The position numbers were made by a program, and so were the translations under genes. A stretch of 64,000 bases of DNA, taken from positions 1 through 64,000 of the forward strand of contig WEDG01004096.1 of the NCBI GenBank assembly GCA_017591395.1, read 5' to 3'. The stretch is from Schistocephalus solidus. Its lineage: Eukaryota > Platyhelminthes > Cestoda > Diphyllobothriidea > Diphyllobothriidae. Positions 13,108-25,500 of the stretch are shown piece by piece; position 1 is the stretch's first letter, and every line of letters begins with the position of its first letter. The notes under the pieces were generated by a model. It searched no databases. It was given only the letters and a program-made list of their open reading frames with translations, and was not told the DNA's origin.

Positions 13108-13528
13108 AACATTTAACGAAGGGTTTTCGTAAAATTTGACCTCATCAGCTAGTCTTTTTTCGTCAGACTGTATTTCAGCCTCTTCAAAGTTTTTTGGATC
13201 AAGGGCAGGACAGAAGTTTCGTTTTATAGATGAAAACGACGGGAGAGTCTATGCAGTCTACGGCGGAAAGATAAAGGAAGGTAGACTTCATCCTTGACAT
13301 TAATTAATTTATTACGGGAAACAAAACGAGAAATGAGTGGACCTAGAAATTGGTACAGTTTATCAGTACAAACATTCACATCCAAACAAACAAAGAAGTT
13401 AGTCAAATCGTGGGGATTTAGATGTGTTAGCAATTTCCCCATATTTGCTGATCTGAAATCACGGAAAAAAATATGGAAAACGTTTCATCAGCCTCAAGTT
13501 ATAGCGTAGAAAGAACTATAGCGTGGTC

Positions 13529-14046
13529 TTAACTCCCAAGTGGATCTAAAGGTGACACTGACAATGGCTGACAACCTCTACAGAAAATAACATCAAATAT
13601 GTTTGATCCTCGGGTTTGAAAATCAGCTACCTGGTCCCACATACCAATATCTATGGTCTCAAGTAGGTCCTCGAACATCGCAGGACCGGAAGGTGAAAAC
13701 CAATGAACTTCAGGAAGATTGAAGTCACCTGCAATCAAGCAGTATTTCAGATAAAAGTCAGCTGTGGCGTGAAATGCCTGCGAGAGATAAAGATATTAAT
13801 CCTCGCTGGCATTGGAGGGGGTCGATAGACACAAAAAACGAGTAAAGAGTAGTTATCTTTTAGGACAACTCGGAGCCAACAGCTCTCTTCTACTGTGGTA
13901 AATTGTCGATAGTCCAACGGCAAAAATGTAAATGATGGCTTAACATAGATAGAGCTTCCTCCCCCACGGCCCTCGTGTCGATCATTCCGAATGTAAGCGT
14001 AGCCTAGAATAGAAAGTTCGGATTTGGATATATAGGGGGTTGCCAA
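13529..14046 (-). pseudogene. AP-like endonuclease remnant of LINE C
   Basis: Two minus-strand frames make up this domain. The upstream one (13747-14046) has SELSILGYAYIRNDRHEGRG followed by GGSSIYVK and FCVYRPP. The downstream one (13529-13738) has MIAGDFNLPEVHW and TRGSNIFDVIF. GDFN is the catalytic Asp-Asn element of the LINE endonuclease, which nicks target DNA to prime reverse transcription. A frameshift separates the halves. Confidence 0.7.
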
Positions 14047-14178
14047 TGGCTCTGTAACATTTACAATGTCGGGATGGTGGATGAAAACCAGAGTCTAGAG
14101 CAACGGCATCATTTTAAGAGCTGGCATTAGGGACGATTATTTTATGTGGGCACGTCTTCGGTTTCTGAAATGGGACAG

Positions 14179-14998
14179 TTAGGCTGTCAGAGTGACTGCC
14201 TTCGGCCAAAGAAATGACCTTTTCACTTGAACTATCTCTCCATCTCTTATTTTGAGATTTGCCTCGCCATTGGGCCTTCGTGTTTCCATTTCTCTTATTA
14301 AAGGTCGCATTTTCATTCGCTTTTTCAGTTCGTATTCCGGTTGAAAAAAAAACACTTTAGAATGCATCCCCCCATAGGGTTGATTTTCTCTGTAGCGGGA
14401 GCTGTGCCTGTGCTTCGTTTTCCAAGATGATTTTAAGAGGTCTTTGTGGAGGATTTGAATCGGGTGCTGACCGAGCCTTCCCTATTCTATATGCCTTGAG
14501 AATGTGGATGGACTCACCGTCCATTAGCCACGTTTTTTGTATAAAATTGAAGGAGTTCCAAATCATGTTTTACTCGCTCATTTGGAATTATTGACGCTGA
14601 CTCTGGGACCCACTTTATGAAAACATTATGTTTTCAGCTCAATCGAGCGCCCGTTTTTATCTCAAGTCTTTCAAATAAGTGAGTACTTGTAACCAGTTCA
14701 CTTTGTCCAATAGGTCCAGATGAACCGGGTGTTGGACAGGCTGGAGCCAAATCCGTATAGGACTTGGTTTTCTTAGACCTTTTCTCTTTGGCTTTACAAA
14801 CTCACCAGCCTCTTCAACATCGCATGTTGGTGCAACGTCCAGCAGCGATGCTGCGCTGGGTTTTAAAGTCAGATTATTGCTAAGGCTGCCTGAGCTTAGT
14901 GCTGATTGTTTGTAACAAGGACCTGATGGGACTTCCTTTTGAACTAGCGAAACGTCATCTTGTTTTGTTGTTTCGGTTAACGCGATGGCTTTTATGTA
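14179..14998 (-). pseudogene. ORF1 remnant of LINE C
   Basis: The minus-strand frames read TTKQDDVSLVQKEVPSG and SALSSGSLSNNLTLKPSAAS at about 14870-14980, then EEAGEFVKPKRKG. Next come ILKAYRIGKARSAPDSNPPQ (14357-14566) and FFFQPEYELKKRMKMRP with RRPNGEANL (14179-14367). The RIGK and FFQPEY elements match the isolated ORF1 at 7837-8391. Coding-like sequence runs up to the 3' end of the family B insertion and resumes beyond 15425 with PVKKAPVCKKPTTKQ, so the insertion lies within ORF1. Confidence 0.55.
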
Positions 14999-15425
14999 TA
15001 TTGTATATTTTGAAGGATTACAGGCATTGCCCTTGATGACCCTATTAATGTAAAGTTATCATTGCATGTGTACAGTCAATATAAAATGGTGTACATTTAG
15101 AAATGTTTGAGTCAAAGCATAACATAAGGTCAAATGCGTTTTCACAGCCATAGGCGAAACATTGTGGAAGAAAGGTAGAGCCCGAAAGATTTTAAAAGGC
15201 TGGTTTTAAGTAATCATGTTGTGAAAGTCGTCTTTTGTCAAATATAATGCCATCAAGCCTTCTTTTAAATTCGGTAATGCTGTCAGAGGTAACCGCCTAG
15301 CTTGGTAACGAGTTCCAAGGTCGTACCACTCGTTGGCTGAAACAAAACATTCTGAGGTTTCAATCGCGTGCGTTCGCTATTAACCTTGTAAGGATGACCA
15401 CGCAGATGAGATGTGCAATGAGTTG
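14996..15425 (-). mobile_element. 5'-truncated LINE tail (family B copy 2) inside LINE C
   Basis: This 430-nt stretch closely matches 8822-9240 in the same orientation, with a few indels. It carries the same RT C-terminal coding part and the same 3' untranslated sequence ending in TATACAATATACA. It is flanked on both sides by ORF1-like sequence of LINE C, so it inserted after LINE C did. Confidence 0.75.
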
Positions 15426-15699
15426 TGATTATAAGTTAAGATTGAAGAGGCTATATGTGAATACGAATTTTGCTTTGTGGTAGGTTTTTTACAGACAGGA
15501 GCTTTTTTAACAGGTTGGCAAGAAAGAGATTTTTTAAAGTTATCTATTTATTGCCTTTGATTGCCTACCTCATGCTCCCTCCCTAAGAATTTCTGTAGGA
15601 GGCTGAAACAACCTATACAAGTTTCATCTTCGAAAGCTACATTAACTGAGCTTACTAGACTTTTTGCCCGTTTAGCGGGTGGTTAACAATAAGCAGATA

Positions 15700-16665
15700 A
15701 CGATATTTGCAATTATGTTCTACTATTGTATTAATTTACTGTTCAAAATCCCCTGCCAATATGGCCGAGTGGTTAGAGGCGTCGATAGACGGTCCTATGA
15801 GATTTTGCGGTGCACGTGTGAAAATAGGTCATGGACCAGTTTTTCGTGGCACTAAACTTAAGGCACTTGCGTTTTACATACTTATGGGGATACAGAGCAA
15901 ATACAATGGATATAAAAATCGCCAAAAAATTAACAGAGAGTTGGTTAGGATATTCAACAATAAGAATATGAAAATCTAGGGACTCAGCCTTTGGTTTGAG
16001 CCCCTTCCACGATTGAAAGCAGATGCAGGAAGCAAACAGCCGACGTGTGTTTCAGAGATGAGCCTTGCAATTCCAGTTAAGATAAATCCTGAGGCAGGGA
16101 AGAATCCACAGCAGCAGATTTTTTCTCTTTTTTTAAGCCTCAGAATTCTTACGTCACAGTCACAATTTACGAACTCAGGGGGAACATACAGACAATTCTT
16201 TAATAATTTTCCAGCACCCTGTCTTCTACTCTGAGGTTGAGACTGAAAACTCGTAGGCTCGAAAGACTTGAAATTGGAAACCAATTTCAAACGACGTAAC
16301 TTATGCAAAAATCCGTACTTTATTTTGCAATAAGTTTATCAAAGAGTTAAGCAAGAAAGGGCGTTTTATGAACACCGCGATAGTTATGAATGTCCTAGTG
16401 GAAACCAGATTCACAAACTGGTATGATAATAGAAGTTTCCATCAAAAGGGGAAGAAACCGTTTTCGAGAAATACTCAGAATAATTTGCTTATTAAAGGTG
16501 GAAAATCTCTTAACATTTTGATAAGTGAGTTTTGAATGTTATCAGTTCCAAACGATTGGGAAATTTTGAGGTGACCTATTTCATTTTAAAATCTTGAAGG
16601 CCAGAAATTAATGGTTGTTGGAAGTTAATTTGAATTTGAAAACAGAGGAATTGAGGGAGTGAGGC
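15700..16665. other. Unassigned DNA with a tRNA-like A-box
   Basis: No gene is recognised. At 15755-15780 the sequence ATGGCCGAGTGGTTAGAGGC matches the D-arm and A-box of tRNA-Ser or tRNA-Leu, but I see no B-box (GGTTCGA) downstream, so it is not a tRNA gene. Open frames on both strands at about 15976-16308 lack known motifs. Confidence 0.4.
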
Positions 16666-16669
16666 TAGT

Positions 16670-16940
16670 TTAAATGGTCATGTGGTTGGCAAAAAATGCA
16701 TTTAACAATTTTGCTTTGACCAAAGCCTCTATAATGAACTTTTTGTTGCAGTCAAGTAAAGGCGGAGTTACATTCAGATGCTTAGCCGATGACCGAACAT
16801 GGAAGACTTGAGCAACAAATTTGGATGAATTGGCATTACTTAGTGCCCGAGACTCCCTATGCCTATCTCGTGCGATCCTAATTTTCAATGCTAATTCAAA
16901 TATTTGTGCAATCCTTAAGTGAACTGACAAAGAGCTTTTA
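16670..16940 (-). mobile_element. Small LINE fragment (family D), endonuclease-RT linker
   Basis: A minus-strand frame of 86 residues includes KHLNVTPPLLDCNKKFI followed by KAKLLNAFFANHMT. This is the typical 'P.L......KA..LN.FFA..' segment between endonuclease and RT in CR1-like elements. Nothing further of the same element is visible on either side, and a plus-strand family A copy starts about 45 nt away. It may be a stub cut by that insertion. Confidence 0.55.
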
Positions 16941-16981
16941 GACTGATCGTTAAGTCACTTTTGTAATTTCTTAAGTCTGTT

Positions 16982-18332
16982 TTGGAGGAAATGTGGAACG
17001 GGAGTAGAGGCTGTACCGTGACGTCAGTGACAAACTACAGGCCCATAAGCTTAACATGCATCCTTGGCAAGATTATGGAAAGGATCATCAAGAGCGAATT
17101 GGTGAAATTCCTAGAGACTCATAATTTGTTATCAAGCTGTCAACACGGGTTCAGAAAAGGAAGATCATGCACAACGAATTTGCTGTATTCGCTCCAGAGG
17201 TGGACCCAAGCACTTGAAGATAGACACGCGGTTCACATTGCCTTCATTGACTTTCAAATGGCCTTCGATACTGTGCCGCACGAGAGACTGCTGTACAAGC
17301 TAGAAAGAATTGGAATCAGAGGTAACCTCCTCAAGTGGATCGAAAACTTCCTCGTGGGTCGGCGCCAGGTTGTGTGCATCGGCCAAGAGAGGTCAAGTTC
17401 TGCTGCGGTCGAGAGTGGGGTTCCTCAGGGTTCAGTACTAGGGCCAATACTGTTTTTAATATACGTGAACGATTGTGTCAGGAATCTCGACTGTGAAGCA
17501 GCAATGTTTGCCGAGGACATTAAAATCTGGAATGTAATCCAGAGCCCTGCTGACGAAGATAAACTGCACATCAACCTAACTCGGTTGGAGGAGTGGTCGA
17601 ATTATTGGCTTTTGCGGTTCAACGTCGATAAGTGTATAATACTTCGCTTAGGCAACCCATCTGGATCTGCCGAAAGTAGAAGTTACTTTCTCAACGGTGA
17701 AGCCTTAAAAGACGTGGAAACCCAAAAAGGACCTTGGTGTGCTGACGACCACCACCTTAAAACCATCGTCTCACTGCTCGAAAGTGGCGAAGAGGGCAAT
17801 TTCGGTGTTGCATGCCATCAGACGAGCCTTTTTTTATTTTGATGAAGATCTTTTCGCTAAGACCTTTGGAACATTCATTAGGCCGCATTTGGAATATGCT
17901 ATGCACGCCTGGAAACCCTGGACAGTTCAAGATCAGAACTGCCTCGAAAGAGTACAGAGGAAAGCCACCAAAATGTTTAGAAGTCAAAGCTCCTTGCCAT
18001 ATCCAACCCGCCTAATGAATCTTAATCTGTTCCCTTTGAGTTATAGGCAAATGCGTGGTGATCTCCTGCAGACATTCCGCATTGTGAAGGGATTGGATTG
18101 TTGCCTGGAATTCTCGGACTTCTTTGAATTTGCCACCACGACCCATCTCCGAGGTCACCCATTGAAACTGCGTGTCCAGCAGGCGAGACTGGATGTGCGC
18201 AAGTTCTCCTTCTCTGTCAGAGTGGTTAAACCATGGAATGCCCTCCCTGAAGACGTTGTGATGTCACCATCGCTGGAAAGCTTTAAAAGGAACCTTGACA
18301 GTTTTATGTTCCGCAACGAGCCTGAGCGATGA
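16982..18332 (+). pseudogene. LINE A reverse transcriptase, frameshifted and active-site mutated
   Basis: The first frame (16982-17842) carries NYRPISLT, QHGFRKGRSC, motif A AFIDFQMAFDTVPH and motif B SGVPQGSVLGPILF. Motif C reads FAEDIKIW, so the first Asp of the expected FADD is Glu (codon at 17513-17515). A one-base shift near 17729-17738 moves the reading into a second frame (to 18332), which holds FIRPHLEYAMHAW, QRKATKM, FPLSYRQMRGDL, HLRGHPLKL and WNALPEDVV. Both defects and the missing 5' half make it non-functional. Apart from these lesions it is one of the best preserved RTs in the window. Confidence 0.85.
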
Positions 18333-18518
18333 GGCATTTATCTTAACCCTCGAGAGTCGTGCACCACTTGTCATATTTTATGACCGCCTTTTGTACCTTT
18401 GCAACCCACATGGTTTCTCTGTATACCGCACTTAATTTTACGTTACAAATAGGGTACTCAAAGGCCCATGCCTATTTCCCTCAATAAATTGAATTGAATT
18501 GAATTGAATTGAATTAAG
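16983..18518 (+). mobile_element. 5'-truncated CR1-like LINE (family A copy 2, longest)
   Basis: The copy begins inside the RT domain just before NYRPISLT and runs through the complete palm, thumb and C-terminus (stop at 18330-18332). A 3' untranslated region of about 180 nt follows and ends in AATAAA and five TTGAA-type pentamers (18488-18516). Two shorter tails of the same family are at 6795-7145 (-) and 18775-19232 (+). It lacks endonuclease and ORF1, as expected from incomplete target-primed reverse transcription. Confidence 0.85.
18488..18516 (+). repeat. TTGAA pentanucleotide tail of LINE A
   Basis: Five tandem GAATT units follow the AATAAATT end of the family A copy. The shorter copy ending at 19232 has only a trace (AATAAATTGAACTG). 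The repeat is the 3' tail used by this LINE family. Confidence 0.75.
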
Positions 18519-18774
18519 AATCTTAAACGGGGTGAAAGCCTGAACTTTTTATGTAAGGCTCTGCAATAGCTCATGGAAAAAGTTTGGATAGTGGATCGAA
18601 AATATGCTATGCCAATCTAGAGTGCTCACGCTTCACTCACTCAGTCTTTGGCTGTTGACTGAATATTTCCGTGAGGAGTGTTATGAAGTATGTTACTGAA
18701 AATAACTAACCGACTGAAGAATAATCCGTCCAAAAAGCATCCCAGATCTGCTTACTGAGCAACGGTTAGTAGAT

Positions 18775-19232
18775 ATGTATTTGAAAGTTCATACATTGCA
18801 CGGACCTTCGAGGCAGGCCCACCGAATATGGTCATCAAGGGCTTCGCCGCTATTCCTCAAGTTTACAGATGTATATACCGAACTCCGAGAGCATCTCTTA
18901 AAACTAAGTGCTAAGCAGGCCAGCTTGGATGTGCGCAAGTTGTCCTCCCCTATAAGGATGGCCAAAACATGGAATGCCCTACCCACAGATGTGTGATGTT
19001 GCCATCCCTGGAAAGCTTGAAATTAAGCCTTGACAGCTTTATGTTCCCAACTGAACCTGAGCGATGAGGGATTTAAATTCACACTTGAGACTCACGCCCC
19101 TGTGGTCACATATTACGATCCATTTTGAACTATTGCAACCCACGCAGTTCCTTTGTACAATTCGTTCAAGTTTGGGTTGCAAATAGGGTTCTTAATGGCT
19201 CGTGCCTATTTCCCTCAATAAATTGAACTGAC
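18775..19232 (+). mobile_element. 5'-truncated LINE tail (family A copy 3)
   Basis: The translation has AKQASLDVRKLSSPIRMAK and TWNALPTDV, matching the C-terminus of the neighbouring copy at 16983-18518. Next comes a diverged but alignable 3' untranslated region ending at CAATAAATTGAA. A one-base change creates an early stop after PTDV. It is older or more diverged than the copy before it. Confidence 0.75.
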
Positions 19233-19562
19233 CGAAAAAATTGGGCCCAACCTGTGGCAATTTTCCTTCTAAAGGTACTAAGCTGCTGCATTTGATTTAA
19301 GAAAAGGGAATAATATGATTGAATACCCGTAGAAGCAGGGATAAGAAAGTGATGTATTCTCACGTTAATTGGAACTGTATATGGTTTAGTCGATGATGCG
19401 ACTAAGGCAAACTATTGTTTTAAGCATTACACCTCATACACAACCTCGAGACGTGTACACATCAACAGCCTGATCGGCTTTCTAATTGGTTGGCGTCCTC
19501 AAGGTAATTCCGCCCGTCTAATCTGCCATTGCGTTGTATCCGGCTGTGGCGTCGAATAGATA
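19233..19562 (+). other. Upstream region of the ribophorin I gene
   Basis: This is 330 nt between the last LINE tail and the RPN1 start codon. It should contain the promoter and 5' untranslated region. I see no clear TATA box, and no splice-leader acceptor that I can support, although an AG lies four nt before the ATG. Confidence 0.35.
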
Positions 19563-22500
19563 ATGCTACTCCCGTGTTTAATTCTATATTGTTTTGGCAT
19601 CACAGCAGGCAGCTCAGACTTCAAAAATAAACTGGTTTCTCGCAAATTATCCGCTGAGACTCACGTTCTTCGGATCGAAACCGAGATCACTGCGGAGCAC
19701 ACCGGAAATGCGGGCACCTTGGAGTACACCTATTTAGTGGATAAACACTTACAAGATCAACTGGCTTATATTGAGGCAAAAGTAAGAGCGTTATATATAT
19801 TTTATTTTAAGTCTGATGTGAAAAAACTTCAAATTAAACCGGTGAAAGCTGTTCAAGGGTATGATTTTGACTCATTATCTGTTCATTTCTCAAGGTCTAG
19901 GGCGTTCTCGATAAGTTTACCAAGCGCCAAGGCTGGGCCAAAAATAAAATTCGTTGTCAAAACTACTTTCTCAAGGGCCATTTCAGCTAGGCCTGCAGAA
20001 ATAACTCAGACAGAAAAACAATATGTCCAATTCACTGCTAACATCCTATACTTGTCTGCATACCCAACGGAAAAGCAGGAGACTCTTGTTGTTCTCCCGA
20101 AGGGAGAAGTTTTGGCTTATGAAGAACAACCAGGACCAGTAAAGAAGTCTCAGCGAGGGATTACTTATGGACCATATGAAAACAAATCAGCTTTCTCCGA
20201 GGTATTACCTTTGTTTAACTCCTCAAACCTCCAAATAGGTTCTAGGCCAATTCAATTACGAAAATGGATCCCCTTTCCTCGCCATTACTTCATTGAAAAG
20301 AACAATTGAAATTTCACTTTGGGGCAACGTGGCAGTCGAAGACCGTGTTGATATCTTTCACTATGGTGCCGCACTTCGCGGTGCCTTCTCTCGGTTAGAT
20401 TACCAGCGAGGCATTGGGCACCATGCCTCAGTTCCTGCTCTGAAATCCGTTTTACCAGCATCGGCTCGTGATATTTACTACAGAGATGAAATCGGCAACA
20501 TCAGCACGAGCACTGTTAAGAAATTGTACGACTCAACGGAAGTCGAACTTCAACCAAGGTTCCCTCTTTTTGGTGGATGGAAAACACATTATGTCATCGG
20601 ATACAACTTGCCGGCACATGAAACCCTTTTTAGGAAAGGTTTGTCCCTCTTCGTAAATATCAGCTCGTTCTATATTAGTTCTACAGTTACGAATATTTAT
20701 GTTGCTCATTTATAGTCGACCATCACTATTCTTAAGACTCAGTGCAACTGACCAGCTGATTATCCAGCATGGTGGCCGCACGTTTTGCATTTCGGAAAGC
20801 AATCGGTTATACCAGGCGGCTACTTATATACGTACCCGTTTAGAAGATGCCTTTGTTTGATCAAACGATGGAGGTTCGACCCGGCCATAGCCCACGAGCT
20901 GTCGTGCATGCCTGATTAAAACTGCTAGGCTCATCGTCCGATCACAGTCTTTGGGCTTCGTAACTTTGTAACCGAACATATCTGTAGTTAGCCGATGAAC
21001 CTTCTGCACCAGCAATGTTGTCATCAACCCTGATAACATCCATCTCACTCGGGACTGATCCATACGGTCAATTTGCGGCTATCTTTGTGATTAACTGCTT
21101 TGTCTGTAGTTCCTGCAGCCATTATTCGCCTAAAAGTTCCTTCTAGACACTTGCGTAATTAGCAAGTACGCGTCAGTTGGGCTTAGTTACTTGCTCGGGC
21201 TGTGTCCATTCCATATATATATAAACGACGGCTTTCGTAATCTTTACTTATCTTCGCTGTATGAAACTTCAAACTGCCCCAGCCTTTTATTGCCACCGGT
21301 GATTTACATATAAACAGTGAGCTCGGTTGTGTTGGTCAAAACAACCAGCAGTCTCATACTTCAGGTAGTTAGAGAACACTGTGTCTGTGCACCGGTTAAA
21401 CCTCACTGACAGTGGCCTTCAAAACTTAACCGTAAGTGGTCATATCTCCTCGAGCCTAGCATTCGAAGGGCATCTCCGTTAACACTTGATTATTAGTCGA
21501 AGTCCTAACTCAAAACAAAGGCAAATATTTCTTAGCGACGGGGAAATGCGCCCCTTTCATTCGTCGTTGCAATTTTACCTAGGCACAGATAGACCTCCAC
21601 AATGATGCTGGAATCAGACTGGAAGGCAGCGTCCCAGATGAAACTCGGGAACTTTGATTACTAGAGTAGAAAGTGCAGTTTGTCTGTAGAATGCTGAGGC
21701 AACCTTACGGTTGTGGGGCCACCATGATCAGTGGGCATTGCGGCCGTCGGGTGGGGCTAGGGGGCCGCCGTAAGCGTAATAAAAGACGAACATAACTTGA
21801 GCAATTGCACTGTACTTTTTAGTAGTGACACGTCATCACTTAGGGGATGACTAAGTTTTGTGATTTTACTTGTGTAGCATCATGAATATCTCACATGCGT
21901 CTTCTTACAGGTGCTTTTTCCCAAACCCCCTTCACACATTGTTAGTACAACATTTTATGACTTGTTTTACTTTATGCATTTTTGTCCTCAGGTGAAAAAT
22001 TCGCTCTGAAAATGCGATTTGTTGACTACCTCTATGACGACCAAGTTATCGATGAAATGACTCTCCGAGTTATCCTCCCGGAAACGGTTACGAATGTCAG
22101 ACTTGAAAGCCCCTTTGAAGTTGAACGCCTGTTGGACGAAGTAGAGAAGACCTATCTTGATACATCTGGAAGAACCGTTGTTGTTGTGAAGAAAATGAAC
22201 TTAGTTGAGGAGCATATTCAGGAGTTCAAGGTACCCACATCCTTGTCAGTTTGAAATGGAACTTTTCTATGCACATATTGTATTGCCCTTGGAAACCTTC
22301 ATATTCTTTTAACCTCGTCGATATGATTTGTACTTATTTTTTTGAATGCCTTTGTTCGTTAGGTTTATTTCGACTTCCACATGGTAAATCTGTTTCGTGA
22401 GCCAGCTATGGTGATCACTGCCTTCTTCCTCTTGTTCGTGGTCATTATGGTGTACGTCCGCCTGGACTTTTCAATCTCGAAGGTATGTCACGAGAACCAA

Positions 22501-25500
22501 ATCAGCCTACTGTAGTCTTTTTTAATCATTGTTTGTTTGCAGGTGCTAATGCAGTTTCCAATTGCGCCGAATTTTTCAGACTGACTACTTCCTTTTATAC
22601 ACCAGAACGGTTTATGAAAAAATCAGCCTACCCCATTATCTGTTCTTTTGTGTTCCCATGGGTTTTTCTTTCCATTATGTTTCAAGACATTTATCGACAG
22701 GAAAACATGATTTTTGCTTATTATTGGCACAATCCATTTATGAGGGTCTGTTGCTCCGCTTTAGCGTAAGATTTTCGATCTCTTTTTTCATTACTCTTCG
22801 TAATTCCACTTAGCTTTTCCCCCTCTATCCCACTAGCTTTTTGTTAACTTTATATCCTATTTTTGCCTTGAGTCAAGATAGAAAAACGTCACTTGTATGC
22901 ATCACAAATCATGGAACACCGAAAGTTCTCGGCCTTTCGAAAATACCCGAAAGAACGTATGCGTACTATTTATTATTCTCATTTTAAAGGGAATTGCACG
23001 TTTTAAAGTTAAATTGAAGAAAGGAAGTATTCAGTAGTAATCGTTAAGACGCCCACATAATTAGTAATGGAACTTTCCGTGCTGTACACGTAGTGTGCAA
23101 CATGATCCATATACGCTATAATACTACAAGTCTCAAAGGCCCTTCATGCATAGCATGCGGTTTGGAAACCATACGAACAAGTAGAGACGCGGGCCGTGTT
23201 TCAAAAGTTACCGATGTTTGCGAGTCTTTTTGTAGCCCAAATCCTCTCATCCTTCAAGCAACAAATTTAAAATTACTTTCCTTAAAACGAGTGTAAAAAA
23301 GAATTTTTAATCCTTATTTTCCTACGAAACAACTTAAAGATACTAATAACCAATGGAAAATACCAAAGACCGGAGTAGTATTTTTTGGGGTATGATTTTC
23401 ACAGGTAGTCAAAAGATGCTCCGTCGAAAGTGTGTATTTACTTGTGATCATTTTCTGTAGAAAATACTTTTTAATATGAAAACGGATGGAAGAATTTTGA
23501 TCAGTGTTCCACGAGCCTCGGTGCCTTCTGTAGAACGGGGACCTAGCCCCTGAATTCCTCCTGCAGAACATTTGCTCTCATAGTTTTTCTTTGATGGGTC
23601 AATTTGTAGACTGAATGGTACGCTGCTAACGATTTATCCTTTCTTATAATTGAGGTTTCATCCTTCTACCGCCTACTTCGAGCTTAGTAGCAGTCTCCTT
23701 TCTGTCGCAACGAGCCCTGGTTTATAATAACAGGGATGGTTTGTACGATCATCCGCGCCGTACGGAAGGAGCTCTAAAAACATATATTCGCGAGCCATAC
23801 CTTTCCCACCCTTAACTTTATTGATTTCGGCTGTCTGCCTAAACCACTTCCTTTTTATTCAGGACAAGTCCTCTGAGTTGCAACTCCGTGTTCAAGCTCT
23901 TGTTAATGAAGTTCTCAGCTGCCACAGCAAAAGGTCTGCGTTGTATCAGACTTATGAAGATGTTGTCAGCACCTATAAAGTGAATAAGGAAAACTCCCAG
24001 TTCAGCAATGAATACCGGAAAGTGGAAAGCGACCACAAGGCTCTCAATCAAAAACTCAGCACTCTGCATGCAAAAATTCGTGAGCTATGGAGTGAGGGCG
24101 CCGATAAGGTAAAATTTGCCTCATTTCTACACTTAATTGTCGAAGAGGTGAAGGGGTATGGCATTAGTCGTTGTTGGCTAAGAATCTCAACTGCTCGAAT
24201 TATTGCCGGCTTACATTACAGCCAAACAGCCATCGCAGACAGTGTGATATTCCAGGCCAAAAGTTCTCCCTCCCCCCCTCTGTCAAAGCTATGCCGCATA
24301 ACCGATGATACATTTTTTATGTGCAAGCATGCACTACCTTCGCACTCAAGAGCTGTGGTGTCCCTATTATCGCGTCTCTTTTCCGCATGCGATACCCTGA
24401 ATTCGTGAACGGATTACAGTATATGTGCTACCTCATGAAATGTTAACCGTAATTCTGAAATTTCGTTTCCAAAATATTGCTTGAATAGGCTTGTAATACT
24501 AATTATTGCGCGGTCTTATCCCAAAATGTTTCAGCCACGTCAGGATGCTGACTTTTGAATGAGCTTATTTTCAGCTGCCTGCAAAACTACATTACAAAAA
24601 CAGATTGTGAATGCTTCTCGTAGATCTTCGATGCTTTTGCAAATCCAAGTATATTTTATAGCAAACACTTGCATGCAGTATACATTCCGTCTAAGGAAAT
24701 TGACGCATTTCTCTACGCTATGAGGAAGAGTCACATAGTGCTCATAAGATTTAACAGTGAATTTGAACCATGTATTGTACTTTATAAGCAGCGTTGATAA
24801 ATGTACAAGTCAGATGCTTTACGAATTGATTTTTTTCACGGTCTTAAAAATATCATAGTTAATTTTTTAAATATCAATTTACACTTTATTCAAGTCTCAA
24901 ATTTAAAAAGTAGTTTGCTACCAAGTGAGTATTTTGATCCATTTTTGATATCAACTATATTTGAATATATACGGGGATCAAAAATCCACGAGAAAGCGTT
25001 ATACTACATAAACAAACATGTTTACAGTGTCGTCTTGGCAGGCGGCTGGAAGAAAGCTCGTTCAAAACCGGCATTTCGATGTGACTGATATATCGGGGGC
25101 TTCAGATGCACGATTTATTATATTAAATCCCTACATAAGTAATTTTTCGAATCAAAAACATTTCAGCATTTCGGTTAACATTGCATGCGGTAAAAAATCA
25201 GCTCTATCTTTAGATAGTGCTAATGATATATACTTTCGGTTTACCGCAGTATCCGTAGGTTCCTTACCTACGCATCACTGTTTAATCAGGCCTGCACAGT
25301 TCAGCTGTTCACAAAGCTGCTAACAAGTAACCTTACTGACCGTAGTTAGTACACCGTAAACGAACATTCGCGCGGCATATGAAAAAAACTGCCCCCACCA
25401 CTCATTTCTATTTTCTTGGTTTGCTATTCAAACAAATTTCTTCGAATGACTGGTTCTCACCAAACTTGGACGTGACTGCTGTCACTCAGTCAACGCGTTT

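Larger units (their letters stand above)
11003..15700 (-). mobile_element. Near full-length, degenerate CR1-like LINE (family C), interrupted
   Basis: Minus-strand remnants occur in full LINE order. ORF1 runs from about 15700 to 14179, endonuclease 14046-13529, linker 13442-13224, and RT 13107-11403. The 3' untranslated region ends at 11003 with ACTGGCAATAAATAAATCA, a typical CR1-like tail. ORF1 is split by a family B insertion at 14996-15425, with coding-like sequence resuming on its far side. The element carries many stops and shifts. Its 3' end abuts the truncated 5' end of family E. Confidence 0.7.

Noticed and set aside
8822..15425. Direct repeats 8822-9240 and 14996-15425 flanking pol-like sequence, resembling LTRs.
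   Set aside because: The repeats themselves encode an RT C-terminus and lie at the 3' ends of LINE copies, and the interior contains different LINE families. They are two LINE tails, not LTRs.
20820..21063. Minus-strand frame and B-box-like GGGTCGAACC within RPN1 intron 3 as a SINE or gene.
   Set aside because: No convincing A-box at the right spacing, no body shared with other SINE copies here, and no protein motif.
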